Shown piece after piece: positions 9,759 to 18,561 of a DNA stretch of 64,000 nt. Below the pieces are notes generated by a model. It searched no databases. It was not told the DNA's origin and worked only from the letters and a program-made list of their open reading frames with translations. Location: positions 1-64,000 of the forward strand of contig JAGIBP010000006.1 of NCBI GenBank assembly GCA_017744285.1. Direction: 5' to 3'. The DNA comes from Variovorax sp. (GTDB taxonomy: Bacteria; Pseudomonadota; Gammaproteobacteria; Burkholderiales; Burkholderiaceae_C). Position numbers and translations under genes: made by a program. Each line of letters starts with the position of its first letter. The stretch's first letter is position 1.

Positions 9759-11305
9759 GCCATCCGACCTACGACGTGGCCATCGTCGGCTATGGGCCGG
9801 CGGGGCAGGTGGCCGCGGCCTTGCTGGGCCAGCGCGGCTTCAAGGTGTACGTGTGCGAGCGCCTGCTGGACGTCTACCAGATCCCGCGCGCGATCTCGCT
9901 GGACCACGAGATCCTGCGCGTGTTCCAGCAACTGGGCGTGGTGGACGCCATCGAGCCGTACACCGAGCCCTTCACGAACTCCGAATACTTCGGCGTCGAC
10001 GGCCAGCTCATCCGCCGCATGACGATGGTGGCGCCGCCCTATCCGCAGGGCTACACGCCGTCGGTCGTGTTCACGCAGCCGCCGGTGGAGCGCGCGCTGC
10101 GCGCGCATGTGGCGACGCTGCCCAACGTGACGGTGCAGCTGGGCGTGGAGATGCGCGAGCTGGCGCAGGACGCCGATGGCGTCACGCTTCGGATCGACGC
10201 CGATGGCGAGACCCACACGGTGCGCGCGCGCTATGCCATCGCCTGCGACGGCGCCAGCAGCGCCGTGCGCACGCAGCTGGGCATCGAGATGGAAGACCTC
10301 GACTTCGACGAGCCCTGGCTGGTGGTCGATGTGCTCGTGAACGACCAGGGCCTCGCCAAGCTGCCCGCGGTGAGCGTGCAGTACTGCGAACCCGAGCGGC
10401 CTTGCACCCTGGTCATCGGGCCGAAGAACCATCGGCGCTGGGAGATCTCGATCCTGCCCGGCGAAGACCCGAAGGAGGTCGCGACGCCCGAACAGACCTG
10501 GAAGCTGCTGTCGCGCTGGCTCACGCCCGAAGACGGCGAACTCTGGCGCCAGGCCAGCTACCGATTCCACGCCCTGGTGGCGCGCGAGTGGCGCCAGGGG
10601 CGCGTGTTCCTGGCGGGCGATGCGGCGCACATGCAGCCGCCGTTCCTCGGCCAGGGCATGTGCCAGGGCATCCGCGACGTCGCCAACCTCGGCTGGAAGC
10701 TGGCGGCCGTGATGCAGGGCGAGGTTCGGGGCGAGGCGGCCGATGCGCTCCTCGACAGCTACGGCATCGAGCGCCGCGCGCATGTGCGCGAGCTCACGAG
10801 CCGCATCAAGGGCGTCGGCGCGGTGATCTGCGAGCGCGACGTGGACAAGGCGCGCGCGCGCGATGCCAGCCTGCTCGAAGCCTGCGGCGGCGTCGTGCGC
10901 GACACGCCGCGCCAGGACGTGCTGCCGCGCCTGGAGGGCGGGCTGCTGTCGGCGCACGCGAGCGCGGCGCGCGGCAGCCTCTTTCCGCAGCCGTGGCTCG
11001 GCCGCTCCATGGAAGAGCGGCGGCGGATGGACGAGATCGCCGGCAACGGCTGGCGGCTGGTGCTCGCGCCGGGCGTGGCCGCACCCGCTGCCGCCTCGGC
11101 GCCGGCATTGACCGTGGTGGCCATTCGCCGTGCGGAAGACCTGGACGGCGTGGCAACGACGTGGTTCGAGCGCCATGCCTGCGCGGCCGCGCTGGTGCGG
11201 CCCGACAACTATGTCTTCGGCGTCGCGGCCGGCGAGGACGACATCGCCGCCCTGTGGGACGAGGCCGCGGCCGCGCTGGGCCACGCCGCCTGCGCCCCCG
11301 CCTGA
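9755..11305 (+). CDS. MhpA-like FAD-dependent aromatic monooxygenase
   Basis: Flavoprotein hydroxylase of 516 residues (UbiH/PheA/MhpA family) predicted to hydroxylate a phenolic acid using NAD(P)H and O2. FAD motifs are present: IVGYGPAG (about 9-16), CDGASSAVR in the middle and GDAAHMQPPFLGQG (about 288). A C-terminal thioredoxin-like domain (about 410-516) ends the protein, as in phenol-hydroxylase-type members. The start is GTG at 9755, overlapping the upstream stop by four bases (GTGA); it gives SHPTYDVAIVG directly before the dinucleotide fold. It probably feeds a catechol to the extradiol dioxygenase encoded upstream. Confidence 0.86.
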   Translation: MSHPTYDVAIVGYGPAGQVAAALLGQRGFKVYVCERLLDVYQIPRAISLDHEILRVFQQLGVVDAIEPYTEPFTNSEYFGVDGQLIRRMTMVAPPYPQGYTPSVVFTQPPVERALRAHVATLPNVTVQLGVEMRELAQDADGVTLRIDADGETHTVRARYAIACDGASSAVRTQLGIEMEDLDFDEPWLVVDVLVNDQGLAKLPAVSVQYCEPERPCTLVIGPKNHRRWEISILPGEDPKEVATPEQTWKLLSRWLTPEDGELWRQASYRFHALVAREWRQGRVFLAGDAAHMQPPFLGQGMCQGIRDVANLGWKLAAVMQGEVRGEAADALLDSYGIERRAHVRELTSRIKGVGAVICERDVDKARARDASLLEACGGVVRDTPRQDVLPRLEGGLLSAHASAARGSLFPQPWLGRSMEERRRMDEIAGNGWRLVLAPGVAAPAAASAPALTVVAIRRAEDLDGVATTWFERHACAAALVRPDNYVFGVAAGEDDIAALWDEAAAALGHAACAPA

Positions 11306-11352
11306 TCGGCACGCCGGTCCATCCAAGCGAGAACAACCGAAGGAGACACACG

Positions 11353-11928
11353 ATGAAATCACTTTTTGCACTCTCGTTGCCCCTCGTCCTTGCGGCCTGC
11401 GCCGGTTCGGGCGGCACGGCGGCGCCGCCCTCGGGCAATGTCTTCACGCTGTGGTCGCCGGCCTTCAAGGACGGCGCCACGCTCGAACAGCGGCACGCCG
11501 GCAACCTGGCCGGGAACCCGAACTGCGTGGGGCAGAACGTGTCGCCGCCGCTGGCCTGGTCGAACGTGCCGGCGGGCACGCGCAGCCTCGCGATCCTGGT
11601 CCACGACCAGGCGGGCCGCAACGGGCTCGGGGTCGCGCACTGGGTGGCCTACGACATTCCAGTGACCGTGAGCGGCTTCGCGGAGAACGAGGTGAGCGCG
11701 CCTTCGGCCAAGTACACCGGCGGCAAGAGCACGCTCAACCTCGGCAGCTACATGGGCCCGTGTCCGCCGGCCTCGACGGGGCTGCATCCCTATGTCTTCA
11801 CGCTCATCGCGACGGACATCGAGCCGGGAAGCCTGCCGGCCGGCCTGACCCTGCAGGATCTGACCGAGCGCCTCAACGGCCATGCCAAGGCGGCCAGCAG
11901 CATGGTGCTGCGCTACGGGCGCCCGTGA
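11353..11928 (+). CDS. YbhB/YbcL (Raf kinase inhibitor-like) lipoprotein
   Basis: Protein of 191 residues with an N-terminal lipoprotein signal; the lipobox LAAC puts the acylated Cys at about residue 16. The body has the PEBP/YbhB fold signs: LAGNPNCVGQNVSPPLAWS, SLAILVHDQAGR and VAHWVAYDIP, then a GPCPP loop and YVFTLIATD. Family function is unclear; small-ligand binding is assumed. An AAGGAG ribosome site precedes the ATG. It sits 47 bases after the monooxygenase and may be the end of that operon, which would be an unusual partner for a ring-cleavage pathway. Confidence 0.85.
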   Translation: MKSLFALSLPLVLAACAGSGGTAAPPSGNVFTLWSPAFKDGATLEQRHAGNLAGNPNCVGQNVSPPLAWSNVPAGTRSLAILVHDQAGRNGLGVAHWVAYDIPVTVSGFAENEVSAPSAKYTGGKSTLNLGSYMGPCPPASTGLHPYVFTLIATDIEPGSLPAGLTLQDLTERLNGHAKAASSMVLRYGRP

Positions 11929-11967
11929 TTTCCCCCTGAACAAATCCAAACAGAAAGAGGCAATTTC

Positions 11968-12942
11968 ATGAATCGTCGCGACTTCGCACTGTCTGCCGCC
12001 GCCGCTGCCCTGGGCGGCTTCGCACCGCTGGCGTGGGCCCAGGCCTGGCCCGAGAAGCCGGTGCGGCTGCTGCTCTCGCAGCCGCCCGGGTCGGGCCCCG
12101 ATGCCATGGCACGGCTGATCGGCGAGCAACTCGCCAGGAAGTGGAACCAGCCGATCGTCGTGGAGAACAAGCCCGGCGGCCAGAACGCGATCGGCGCGCA
12201 GGCGGCGGCCAGGTCCGCGCCCGACGGCTACACCTTCTACTTCGCCACGGCGGCGGCGCTCGTCACCAACAGCTACCTCTTCAAGAACCTGCCGTACGAG
12301 CCGCGCAAGGACTTCGTGCCGGTCGGCATGATCGGCAAGGTGCCCTTCGCGCTGTCGGTCAACCCGAGCTCGCAGATCCGGTCGCTGCAGGACGTGGTCA
12401 AGTTCGCGAAGGCCAACCCCGGCAAGCTCGCGGTGGCCAACGAAGGCCCCAAGACCTTCGGCGGCATGGTGACGCGGCTGCTGGCGTCGGAACTGGGCAT
12501 CGAGGTCAACGCGGTGCCCTATGTGTCCGTCGCCGCGGGCGTGACCGACACCGTCGGCGGACAGGTCGAGGCGTTGATCAGCGACGTGCCCTCGGTCGCG
12601 CAGATGGTCAAGGCCGGCAAGCTGCGGCCGATCGCGGTCACCACGGCCAAGCGGGTCGGCGGCTGGGAGACGGTCCCGGCCATTGCCGAGACGATCCCCG
12701 GCTTCGACTACGCGGGCTGGGTCGGCATCGTGGCGCCCACCGGTACGCCGGCGGTGGCCATCCAGCGCTTCAACCGGGACCTCGATGCCGTGCTGAGCGA
12801 CCCCGAGATGGCCGCGCGCCTTGCGGCCATCGGGCCGATGACCGAAGGCGCCGGTGCCGTCGAGCAGATGGGCGCCTTCCTCAACGGCGAGCACCAGCGC
12901 TGGGCCAAGCTCACGAAGGACCTGGGCATCCAGCCCGAGTAG
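11968..12942 (+). CDS. Bug-family (TctC) periplasmic substrate-binding protein
   Basis: Orphan tripartite tricarboxylate transporter binding protein of 324 residues. The Tat-like signal MNRRDFALSAAAAALGGF ends near ALA-type residues at about 26 (WAQA). The mature start WPEKPVRLLLSQPPGSGPD and IVVENKPGGQNAIGA are the hallmarks of Bug proteins, which bind carboxylates in the periplasm. No TctA/TctB membrane genes are in the window. An AAAGAGG ribosome site precedes the ATG. Being next to the extradiol operon, it may sense or capture that pathway's substrate (inference). Confidence 0.9.
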   Translation: MNRRDFALSAAAAALGGFAPLAWAQAWPEKPVRLLLSQPPGSGPDAMARLIGEQLARKWNQPIVVENKPGGQNAIGAQAAARSAPDGYTFYFATAAALVTNSYLFKNLPYEPRKDFVPVGMIGKVPFALSVNPSSQIRSLQDVVKFAKANPGKLAVANEGPKTFGGMVTRLLASELGIEVNAVPYVSVAAGVTDTVGGQVEALISDVPSVAQMVKAGKLRPIAVTTAKRVGGWETVPAIAETIPGFDYAGWVGIVAPTGTPAVAIQRFNRDLDAVLSDPEMAARLAAIGPMTEGAGAVEQMGAFLNGEHQRWAKLTKDLGIQPE

Positions 12943-13033
12943 AAGCGGCAGCCAGGGGCGTTCGCGCGTGGCAGTGCGGCGGCCGCCCGGCGCCCCCGCG
13001 GCGGAACCGGTAAGCTCGGCACCTCTTGCTGCC

Positions 13034-14233
13034 ATGACCTCCCTTGCCTTGCCGGCCGCGCGCCACTCTCCCTGGCTGATCGCCAACCTCATTTTCCAGA
13101 TCGCCTTCGGCCTGCTGGCCATGACGGTCTGCCTGCCCTCGATGCAGGACTGGCCCGAGACGTTCGGCGCCAGCCAGGCGAGCGTGCAGCTCACGCTCAG
13201 CGCCTTCATCGCCGCCTATGGCGGCATGCAGCTCGTGTGGGGGCCGTGGTCCGACCGCATCGGACGCAAGCCGCTGCTGCTCGTGGGGCTCACGCTGGCC
13301 TGCGCGGGCTCGCTCGCGGCCGCGCTCGCGCCCAGTCTCGGGCTGCTGACGGTCGCGCGCATGCTGCAGGGCGCGGGCTGCGCCGCCGGCATGGTGATCG
13401 CGCGCGCGATGGTGCAGGACCTCTTCACGGGCAGCGAGCGCACGCGCGTGATGGCCTTCGTGGGCATGACCATGGGCGTGTGTCCGCCGCTGGCCACGCT
13501 GGTGGGCGGGCAGGTGCATGTGCGCCTGGGCTGGCAGGCCAACTTCGTGCTGATGGCGGCGCTCGCGGCCGTGCTGTTCGTGGCCGCCTGGCGCGGGCTT
13601 CCCGCCGCCCGCGCCGCGAGCCCGGCGCCCCGCGGCACGCGCGATCTGCTCGCGGGCTTTGCGCGGCTGCTGCGCGAGCCGGTGTACCTGCTGTATGTGG
13701 CGGTGCTCGCGTCGACGACCGCGACCTTCTACACCTTCCTGGGCGGCGCCCCCATCGTGCTCAAGGGCTACGGCATCACGCCGGAGCGCATCGGCTGGTA
13801 CATCATGTGCATCCCCATGGCCTACATCGTGGGCAACCTCTGGACCAGCCGCTTGGTCCGCCGAAGCTCCGACCGCCGCATCATGGCCCTGGGCCAGGCC
13901 TGGACCCTCAGCGGCCTCGCCCTGGTGCTGGCCCTGGGGCTCTGGGGCACGCGCGATCCGCTGGCGCTGGCGCTGCCGCTGCTTCTGCTCGGGGTGGGCC
14001 ATGGACTGCTGGCGCCACCGACGCTGTCGGGGACCGTGGGCATCGTGCCCGCGCTGGCGGGCGCGGCCGCGGCCATCGGCGGGTTGATTCAGCAGTTGAG
14101 CGGCGCCGTCGGGTCGTTCGTCGTCGGCCTGGTGCCGCACAGTGGGCAGGTGAACCTCGCCGTGGTGATGCTCGCATGGGCGCTGTGCGGCCTGTGCGCG
14201 CAGTGGCTGCTGCACGCGCGGCGGCGCGCTTGA
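13034..14233 (+). CDS. Bcr/CflA-type MFS transporter
   Basis: Twelve-helix major facilitator protein of 399 residues. Typical features are VCLPSMQDWPETFGASQASV at the first loop, the loop-2/3 motif GPWSDRIGRKPLLLVG (about 72-87) and RMLQGAGCAAGMVIARA (helix 4 to 5), as in the Bcr/CflA drug-export branch (DHA1). The ATG at 13034 gives a normal short N-terminus. It follows the Bug gene by 91 bases, so cotranscription is possible. Exporting or importing an aromatic acid is equally possible; the substrate cannot be read from the sequence. Confidence 0.88.
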   Translation: MTSLALPAARHSPWLIANLIFQIAFGLLAMTVCLPSMQDWPETFGASQASVQLTLSAFIAAYGGMQLVWGPWSDRIGRKPLLLVGLTLACAGSLAAALAPSLGLLTVARMLQGAGCAAGMVIARAMVQDLFTGSERTRVMAFVGMTMGVCPPLATLVGGQVHVRLGWQANFVLMAALAAVLFVAAWRGLPAARAASPAPRGTRDLLAGFARLLREPVYLLYVAVLASTTATFYTFLGGAPIVLKGYGITPERIGWYIMCIPMAYIVGNLWTSRLVRRSSDRRIMALGQAWTLSGLALVLALGLWGTRDPLALALPLLLLGVGHGLLAPPTLSGTVGIVPALAGAAAAIGGLIQQLSGAVGSFVVGLVPHSGQVNLAVVMLAWALCGLCAQWLLHARRRA

Positions 14234-14261
14234 GCCCGCGCGCGGCTCGCGCCGGGCGGGC
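14234..14261. terminator. GC-rich hairpin between convergent genes
   Basis: Imperfect inverted repeat running from GCCCG to CGGGC, followed by GAATTCTTCTCT, between the MFS gene and the convergent small-protein gene. Probable intrinsic terminator; the stem has mismatches, so confidence is moderate. Confidence 0.4.
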
Positions 14262-14272
14262 CGAATTCTTCT

Positions 14273-14536
14273 CTAGGAGGCCAGACGGCCTTCGCCCGCG
14301 GTGTTGATCTCGCCGGGCGTGGAGCGCAGCAGCGTCGCGAGGAAGCAGGCCCCTGCGCTGACCGCCCAGAAGGCGAAGAACGCACTCGTGTAGACAGCCT
14401 GGCGCGACCAGCCGAGCGCGGCATCCGCCCATTGCAGCTCCATCGGGTCCACGAACGCGAACACCATCAACTCGAGCAGGCATGCGGCCAGGAAGGCCGG
14501 CCAGATGATCCGAAGCATTCGGTGGGCCAACATCAT
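14273..14536 (-). CDS. small two-helix membrane protein, function unknown
   Basis: Protein of 87 residues beginning MMLAHRMLRII (first ATG at 14536, second three bases later), preceded by a strong purine-rich ribosome site (GAGAGGAGAG). Two predicted membrane segments are visible: IIWPAFLAACLLELMVFAFV (about 10-29) and TSAFFAFWAVSAGACFLATL (about 50-69), with the loop DPMELQWADAALGWSRQAVY between. I do not recognise a named family. A longer start at 14584 is open, but its added residues are hydrophilic and unlikely. Confidence 0.7.
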   Translation of the reverse strand: MMLAHRMLRIIWPAFLAACLLELMVFAFVDPMELQWADAALGWSRQAVYTSAFFAFWAVSAGACFLATLLRSTPGEINTAGEGRLAS

Positions 14537-14638
14537 CGTCTCTCCTCTCCCGGGGGTGGTTGGTTGGTCGTCGGTTGTTCGCATTGAACTTCACCCGGAG
14601 GCGCCTTGTCGCTTCGGGTTTCCACCCGGGGCCCTCGT

Positions 14639-15178
14639 TCAACCGTCGATGGGCGCGGCAGGCGTTTCCAGCAGAAGCTGGTAGAAGGCGGCGTCGAGCC
14701 ACTGGCCGAACTTGAAGCCCACCTGCGGGAAGGTGCCCGAGTGCGTGAAGCCCAGGCGCTTGTGGAGCGCAATGCTTGCGGCATTGCTGGCATCGATGCA
14801 GCCCACCAGCGCGTGCAGGTCGGCGGCGCGCGCCCGCCGGATCAACTCTTCGATCAGGCGCTGGCCGAGCCCCTGGCCTCGATGGTCCTTGTGCACGTAC
14901 ACGCTGTGCTCCACGGTGTACTTGTAGGCCGGAAACGCGCGGAAGGTCCCGTAGCTCGCGAAGCCCGCCAGTTGGCCCTTCGCGTCGACGGCGCCCACGA
15001 CCGGAAAGCCGTGGGTGCGCTTGACCGCGAACCAGCCCTTCATGGCTTCGGGCGGCCGCGGCACGTAGTCGTAAAGGGCCGTGGAGTGGACGATGGCGTC
15101 GTTCAGGATGGCGAGGATCGCATCGGCGTGCTCGACTTCGGTGCAGTCGATCAGCCTCACTCGTTCGCTGCTGCTCAT
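14639..15178 (-). CDS. GNAT N-acetyltransferase, phosphinothricin acetyltransferase-like
   Basis: Acetyl-CoA-dependent N-acetyltransferase of 179 residues. The acetyl-CoA-binding motif A is visible as HSVYVHKDHRGQGLGQRLIE (about 90-109), with ASNAASIALHKRLGF (motif B) and a C-terminal FKFGQWLDAAFYQLLL as in the PAT/Bar/YncA branch, which acetylates amino-acid analogues such as phosphinothricin or methionine sulfone. It lies 10 bases downstream of the XRE-cupin gene on the same strand, so the regulator may control it. The true substrate is unknown. Confidence 0.87.
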   Translation of the reverse strand: MSSSERVRLIDCTEVEHADAILAILNDAIVHSTALYDYVPRPPEAMKGWFAVKRTHGFPVVGAVDAKGQLAGFASYGTFRAFPAYKYTVEHSVYVHKDHRGQGLGQRLIEELIRRARAADLHALVGCIDASNAASIALHKRLGFTHSGTFPQVGFKFGQWLDAAFYQLLLETPAAPIDG

Positions 15179-15188
15179 GGCGGGCTCC

Positions 15189-15803
15189 TCATCGATGAAG
15201 ATGGAACTGCGACGGATCGCAGACGGCCACGAGGTAGCGCGCGGCCTGCGCCGACGTATTGCTGAAGACCAGCGGCCGGTCCAGCCGCATGGCGAGGCAG
15301 TCCCCGGCCTTCAATGCGAAGTGCTGGTCGCCGAGGATGATGTCGATCTGGCCCTGCAGCATCCAGACCTGCTGCTCGAGGGCCGCCTGGCGGCGGCCCG
15401 ATTCGTAAGTCACGCGCGAACGCGCCGGGAAATGCACCTCCGCCAACTGGATCGGCGTGGGCCAATGGGGCGGCGAGAGATTGCGCCGCAGATAGCCGGA
15501 TTCCGGATCTTTCCAGATCGGCTGGTCGGCGCGGTGCGAGAGCGGGTGCTGCGGCGCCGACGAGTCCGGCCCGAAGAGGGTGGCCATGGCCACGCCCAGG
15601 CCGGCGGCGAGCCTGTCGAGCACGGCGGCGGTGGGGCTGGTCTCGCCACGTTCGATGAGCGAGATCATGGACTTGCTGACGCCGGACCGCGCGGCCAGCG
15701 AGTCCAGGGTCTCGGCCCGGGCCGCGCGAAGCTCGCGAACGCGCCGCGCGATGCGCGTGTTGATGTCCTCCTCGGAGGATGCGCGGGGCGCCGGCTCCTT
15801 CAT
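15189..15803 (-). CDS. XRE-family regulator with C-terminal cupin domain
   Basis: Regulator of 204 residues: a helix-turn-helix domain at about 15-75 (RVRELRAARAETLDSLAARS, then VSKSMISLIERGETSPT) and a cupin at about 110-200 (ALEQQVWMLQGQIDIILGDQ). XRE-cupin proteins usually control nearby amino-acid, polyamine or acetyltransferase genes and bind a small ligand in the cupin. The ATG at 15803 is chosen for its standard N-terminus; upstream extension is not conserved-looking. It precedes the GNAT gene in a two-gene leftward unit and is divergent from the exporter operon. Confidence 0.88.
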   Translation of the reverse strand: MKEPAPRASSEEDINTRIARRVRELRAARAETLDSLAARSGVSKSMISLIERGETSPTAAVLDRLAAGLGVAMATLFGPDSSAPQHPLSHRADQPIWKDPESGYLRRNLSPPHWPTPIQLAEVHFPARSRVTYESGRRQAALEQQVWMLQGQIDIILGDQHFALKAGDCLAMRLDRPLVFSNTSAQAARYLVAVCDPSQFHLHR

Positions 15804-15810
15804 GGTGGAA

Positions 15811-15839
15811 GATTGTCCAATATCCTGGAGGAAGGTCAA
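15811..15839 (-). promoter_or_regulatory. candidate promoter and operator of the XRE-cupin gene
   Basis: Read leftward: TTGACC (15839-15834), 17 bases, ACAATC (15816-15811), a sigma70-like pair. The -10 box overlaps the short palindrome ATTG-TC-CAAT (15812-15821), a plausible autoregulatory XRE operator. The -10 box is only 7 bases from the ATG at 15803, so the transcript may have almost no leader. Confidence 0.4.
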
Positions 15840-16001
15840 GTGCGCGAGCGCCTGGCGAGCGGGACGTGCGTTCGCATTTGCGCCTCCGCCATTCGGCCGG
15901 TTTGCGCCTTGCGTTTTCGATGCGACACTTCTGTCTTGATGAGCGCAGTTCGAGGACCGCATCTCAAGAGGTGGATATTGCAATCCGGTGTTGCTCCCTT
16001 C

Positions 16002-17468
16002 ATGCCATGGCGATGGTTCGACAAGTCAGGAAGAAGGCGTCGCTGGCTTCTGGCGATGCTCGTGGGCTGTGTCACGGGATGTTCACTGACGCCCGCCTTC
16101 GAACAGCCGCCGCTGCCGGTGGCCCCGCGGTATCCCGTCGATGCGCCGATTCCCCCCTCCGCGAATGTGAACGCGCCGGGGCTCGCGTGGCAGGACTACT
16201 TCACCGATCCCGCGTTGCGGGCCCTCATCGCGCAGGCGCTCGAGAACAACCGTGACCTGCGCATCGCCCTCCTGCGCGTGCAGGAGGCACGGTCGTTGTA
16301 CGGCATCCAGCGCTCGGAGCGCTTCCCCACCGTGGGCTTGGGGGCCAGCGGCACGCGCAGCCGCGTGCCGGGCGACCTGAGCCTCACGGGTCGGCCGTTG
16401 ACCTCCGGCCAATACCAGGCGGGCGTGGGCATCTCCGCGTGGGAGCTGGATTTCTGGGGCCGCATCGCGAGCCTCACGCAGGCCGCGCTGGACAGCTTCC
16501 TGGCCACCGACGAAGCGCGCCGCGCGGTCGAACTGACGCTCGTCGCGCAGGTGGCCGACACTTACTTCCAGTTGCGCGAACTCGACGAGCGCGTGCTGCT
16601 CACGCGCCGCACCATCGACACCCGCAACGAGACGCTGCGCATCTTCAGCCGCCGATTCGACGTCGGGTCGACATCGCGCTTCGACCTGGAGCAGGTGCAG
16701 GCACTGGCCTCGCAGGCGCAGACGCTGGGCGCGCAGCTCGACCAGTCGCGCGCCGAGATCCAGCACGCGCTCACGCGGCTGGTGGGCAAGACGGTGGAAA
16801 TCCCGCCGGCATCGACCCCCTTTGACGAGCACGCAGTCGTGGCGCCGCTGCTGCCGGGCCTGCCCTCGGACCTGCTGGTGGACCGTCCCGACATCATCGC
16901 GGCCGAGTACCAGCTGCGCGCGGCCGACGCGAACATCGGCGCGGCGCGCGCGGCCTTCTTCCCGCGCATCACGCTCACCGCGAACGCCGGCACCGCCAGC
17001 GCCGAGCTGAGCGGCCTCTTCAAGGGCGGCAGCGGCGCATGGTCCTTCGCGCCCAGCCTCGACCTGCCGATCTTCGACGCCGGGCGGCGCCAGGCCAACC
17101 TGGACCTGGCGACGACCCGCCGCGAGATCGCCGTGAGCGACTACGAGCGCACCATCCAGAACGCGTTCCGCGACGTGTCGGACGCGCTGGCCGCGCAGGA
17201 CGCGCTCGAGCGCCAGGTGCGCACCCAGACCACGGCGCTCGCGGCGCAGAGCGAACGCGCGCGCCTGGCCAAGCTGCGCTACGACAACGGCTCCTCGGCC
17301 TTCCTGGAAGTGCTGGACGCGCAGCGCGACCTGCTCACGTCCGAGCAGGACCTGGTGCAGCGGCGCCGGGCATGGCTGTCGTCGCGCGTGGCGCTGTACA
17401 GCGCGCTCGGCGGCGGCAGCCGCGCGCTGGAGCCGTTGCCCGACGCGGACCCGACGACTCGCCGATGA
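16002..17468 (+). CDS. efflux outer-membrane factor, NodT/OprM family lipoprotein
   Basis: TolC-like outer-membrane channel of 488 residues. After a basic N-terminus and hydrophobic stretch, the lipobox VTGC gives an acylated Cys at about 28, followed by SLTPAFEQPPLPVAP as in OprM/NodT proteins. Two repeats of the outer-membrane efflux domain follow (about 65-270 and 285-475), with DLLVDRPDIIAAEYQLRAAD marking the second. The ATG at 16002 is preferred, though its ribosome site is weak and an ATG at 15939 is in frame. It begins an operon with an HlyD-type adaptor and an ABC exporter. Confidence 0.87.
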   Translation: MPWRWFDKSGRRRRWLLAMLVGCVTGCSLTPAFEQPPLPVAPRYPVDAPIPPSANVNAPGLAWQDYFTDPALRALIAQALENNRDLRIALLRVQEARSLYGIQRSERFPTVGLGASGTRSRVPGDLSLTGRPLTSGQYQAGVGISAWELDFWGRIASLTQAALDSFLATDEARRAVELTLVAQVADTYFQLRELDERVLLTRRTIDTRNETLRIFSRRFDVGSTSRFDLEQVQALASQAQTLGAQLDQSRAEIQHALTRLVGKTVEIPPASTPFDEHAVVAPLLPGLPSDLLVDRPDIIAAEYQLRAADANIGAARAAFFPRITLTANAGTASAELSGLFKGGSGAWSFAPSLDLPIFDAGRRQANLDLATTRREIAVSDYERTIQNAFRDVSDALAAQDALERQVRTQTTALAAQSERARLAKLRYDNGSSAFLEVLDAQRDLLTSEQDLVQRRRAWLSSRVALYSALGGGSRALEPLPDADPTTRR

Positions 17469-17487
17469 ACCTTCAACGCTGCACCCC

Positions 17488-18561
17488 ATGAACGCATCGC
17501 TCAAGAAGAAACTGCTGCCCATCGCCGCCATCGTGGTGGTGCTCGCGCTGGCGTACATGGGCTGGACGCGGTTCGCGTCGTCCGGGCCCGGCGAGGGCTT
17601 CGTCAGCGGCAACGGGCGCATCGAGGCCACCGAGATCGATGTCGCCACCAAGCTCGGCGGCCGCCTCCAGGACGTGCTGGTGACCGAGGGCGACTTCGTC
17701 CGCGCGGGGCAGGTGCTGGCGCACATGCAGGTCGACGTGCTGCGGGCGCAGCGCGACGAGGCTGCGGCCCAGAGCCAGCAGGCGGTCAACGTCGCGCAGA
17801 GCACCCGCGCGCAGGTGGCGGCGCGCCAGAGCGACAAGCAGGCCGCGCAGGCCGTCGTCGCGCAGCGCGAGGCGGAACTCGACGCCGCGCGCCGCCGGCT
17901 CGCGCGCTCGGAGACGCTGTCGCGCGAAGGCGCGTCGTCGGTGCAGGAACTGGACGACGACCGGGCGCGCGTGCGCGGTGCGCAAGCGGCGCTGAACGCC
18001 AGCCGCGCGCAGGTGGCGGCGGCCCAGGCGGCGATCGACGCCGCCAAGGCCCAGGTGATCGGCGCCGAATCGGCTGTGACGGCGAGCCAGGCGACCATCG
18101 CGCGCATCGACGCCGACATCAACGACAGCACGCTCACCGCCCCGCGCGACGGGCGCGTGCAGTTCCGCGTCGCCAACCCCGGCGAGGTGCTCGCCGCGGG
18201 CGGCCGGGTGCTGAACCTCGTGGACGTGTCGGATGTCTTCATGACCTTCTTCGTGCCCGCGACGGTGGCGGGCCGCATCGGCCTGGGCAGCGAGGTGCGC
18301 CTCGTGATCGATGCCGCGCCCGGCTTCGTGGTGCCGGCGCGCGTGTCCTTCGTGTCGGCCACCGCGCAGTTCACGCCCAAGACCGTGGAGACCGCCAACG
18401 AGCGCGAGAAGCTCATGTTCCGCGTCCGCGCGCAGATCGACCGCGAGCTGCTCCTGCGCCATCTCAAGCAGGTCAAGACCGGCGTCCCGGGCGTGGCGTG
18501 GATTCGCCTCGATCCATCGCGGCCCTGGCCGGCCTCCCTCAGCAACATGGTGCCGCAATGA
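17488..18561 (+). CDS. HlyD-family membrane-fusion protein
   Basis: Periplasmic adaptor of 357 residues (YbhG/HlyD type). One N-terminal membrane anchor ([18 protein letters not shown], about 9-26), then the biotinyl-lipoyl half [20 protein letters not shown], a long alpha-helical hairpin (about 85-205, rich in Ala, Gln, Arg) and a second lipoyl half with [20 protein letters not shown]. It bridges the ABC exporter and the outer-membrane factor. The gene starts 20 bases after the channel gene and overlaps the ABC gene by four bases (ATGA). Confidence 0.9.
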   Translation: MNASLKKKLLPIAAIVVVLALAYMGWTRFASSGPGEGFVSGNGRIEATEIDVATKLGGRLQDVLVTEGDFVRAGQVLAHMQVDVLRAQRDEAAAQSQQAVNVAQSTRAQVAARQSDKQAAQAVVAQREAELDAARRRLARSETLSREGASSVQELDDDRARVRGAQAALNASRAQVAAAQAAIDAAKAQVIGAESAVTASQATIARIDADINDSTLTAPRDGRVQFRVANPGEVLAAGGRVLNLVDVSDVFMTFFVPATVAGRIGLGSEVRLVIDAAPGFVVPARVSFVSATAQFTPKTVETANEREKLMFRVRAQIDRELLLRHLKQVKTGVPGVAWIRLDPSRPWPASLSNMVPQ

